Below are positions 5,213 through 5,469 of a DNA stretch of 5,469 nt, piece by piece (position 1 is the first letter of the stretch; each line of letters opens with the position of its first letter). The position numbers and the translations under genes are program-made. Source of the DNA: Lachnospiraceae bacterium (lineage in GTDB: Bacteria > Bacillota > Clostridia > Lachnospirales > Lachnospiraceae); contig JAEEKC010000344.1 in the NCBI GenBank assembly GCA_016282215.1, positions 1 to 5,469 on the forward strand. Reading direction: 5' to 3'. The notes under the pieces were generated by a model, which was not told the DNA's origin, did no database searches, and was given only the letters and a program-made list of their open reading frames with translations.

Positions 5213-5417
5213 GGTGTCAAATGGGGACGTGGTGTCATTGGGGACGGTTCTCTTGGTGTCATTGGGGACGGTTCTCTCTGACAACCTTGCAATACAGGTT
5301 GTCACAGTGAACCGTCCCCACCTGACACCGAACCGTCCCCACCTGACACCGAACCGTCCCACTGACACCGAACCGTCCCCACTGACCTCGAACCGTCCCC
5401 ACTGACCTCGAACCGTC
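5213..5417. repeat. Palindromic array of short GTGTCA/GGGGACGGTTC repeats
   Basis: The left arm has three plus-oriented units: a degenerate one (5213-5230) and two near-identical 24-base units (5231-5254, 5255-5278) that read GTGTCATTGGGGACGGTTC plus TCTY. The right arm holds the same unit inverted (GAACCGTCCCC...TGACACC): 5309-5329 and 5330-5350 (identical, 21 bases), 5351-5369 (19), 5370-5389 and 5390-5409 (identical, 20, with TGACCTC), and a stub at 5410-5417. The two arms can pair along most of their length around a central hairpin. I associate this GGGGACGGTTC/TGTCA motif with palindromic repeats near REP-associated Y1 transposases in Bacillota and other phyla; no such gene is visible here. 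The open frames running through it are low-complexity and not credible as proteins. Confidence 0.85.
5279..5304. repeat. Central hairpin of the palindromic array
   Basis: TGACAACCT (5279-5287) and AGGTTGTCA (5296-5304) form a perfect 9-bp stem with an 8-base loop. It sits exactly between the oppositely oriented arms and differs from the arm unit, sharing only its TGACA/TGTCA ends. It would be the tip of a cruciform or of a long single-strand hairpin. Confidence 0.8.
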
Positions 5418-5469
5418 CGTTCAACTATGCTGCGATTCTTTACGACTTGTTCTCCATCGCTACCAGCAT
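5418..5469. other. Right-edge stretch, no supported feature
   Basis: These 52 bases lie beyond the array and are not repeat-like. On the minus strand a frame entering from the window edge reads MLVAMENKS and stops at TAA (5440-5442), which could be the 3' end of an upstream gene, but nine residues are too few to identify or even support it. A second minus frame stays open through the whole array because of the repeat composition. Confidence 0.2.

Noticed and set aside
5145..5405. Plus-strand open frame through the palindromic array, with a repeated N-R-P-H-L-T-P pattern.
   Set aside because: The peptide repeat simply translates the DNA repeat; there is no ribosome binding site and the array reads open in more than one frame.
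5213..5417. CRISPR array at the right end.
   Set aside because: Units are contiguous without spacers and are arranged as inverted arms around a hairpin.

Overview
The window looks like a piece of a Bacillota (Clostridia) chromosome, most likely Lachnospirales/Lachnospiraceae. The PurA N-terminus (GANWGDEGKGK), the short omega subunit beginning MIHPSYSELMKVVNSDVEPG, the SLGCDKN-type RimO and the order yicC-gmk-rpoZ-rimO-pgsA all fit that group as I remember it. Shine-Dalgarno sequences are clear (AAGGAG types) and the one obvious promoter is a housekeeping sigma-A type. No database search was possible, so the taxonomy is inferred from sequence character.

Layout: all real genes lie on the minus strand and read from right to left. 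At the right end (5213-5417) is a large imperfect palindrome built of tandem short repeats around a 9-bp hairpin. A near-consensus promoter follows (5179-5207), then yicC (endoribonuclease family, 4252-5130), a 260-bp gap packed with perfect stems (3992-4251), gmk (guanylate kinase), a double-hairpin repeat of a type common between clostridial genes (3277-3325), rpoZ (RNA polymerase omega), rimO (S12 methylthiotransferase), a 205-bp gap without a recognisable element, pgsA (phosphatidylglycerophosphate synthase) and the first 158 codons of purA (adenylosuccinate synthetase), cut by the left edge.

The genes are housekeeping: RNA turnover (YicC), guanine nucleotide supply (Gmk), transcription (omega), ribosome modification (RimO), membrane phospholipid synthesis (PgsA) and adenine nucleotide synthesis (PurA). 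No convincing intrinsic terminator separates them, so one long transcript from the promoter before yicC is plausible, perhaps shaped by the hairpin-rich spacers.

The unusual material is between the genes. The yicC-gmk gap, where Bacillota often carry remA, has no remA. It holds two multibranch structures and four copies of the exceptionally stable mini-hairpin GCGAAGC (minus strand). The palindromic array resembles repeats seen near REP-associated (Y1/IS200-like) transposases. RimO and RpoZ also carry acidic additions beyond their family cores. None of this proves a new system; the structured gap and the array are the best candidates for follow-up.
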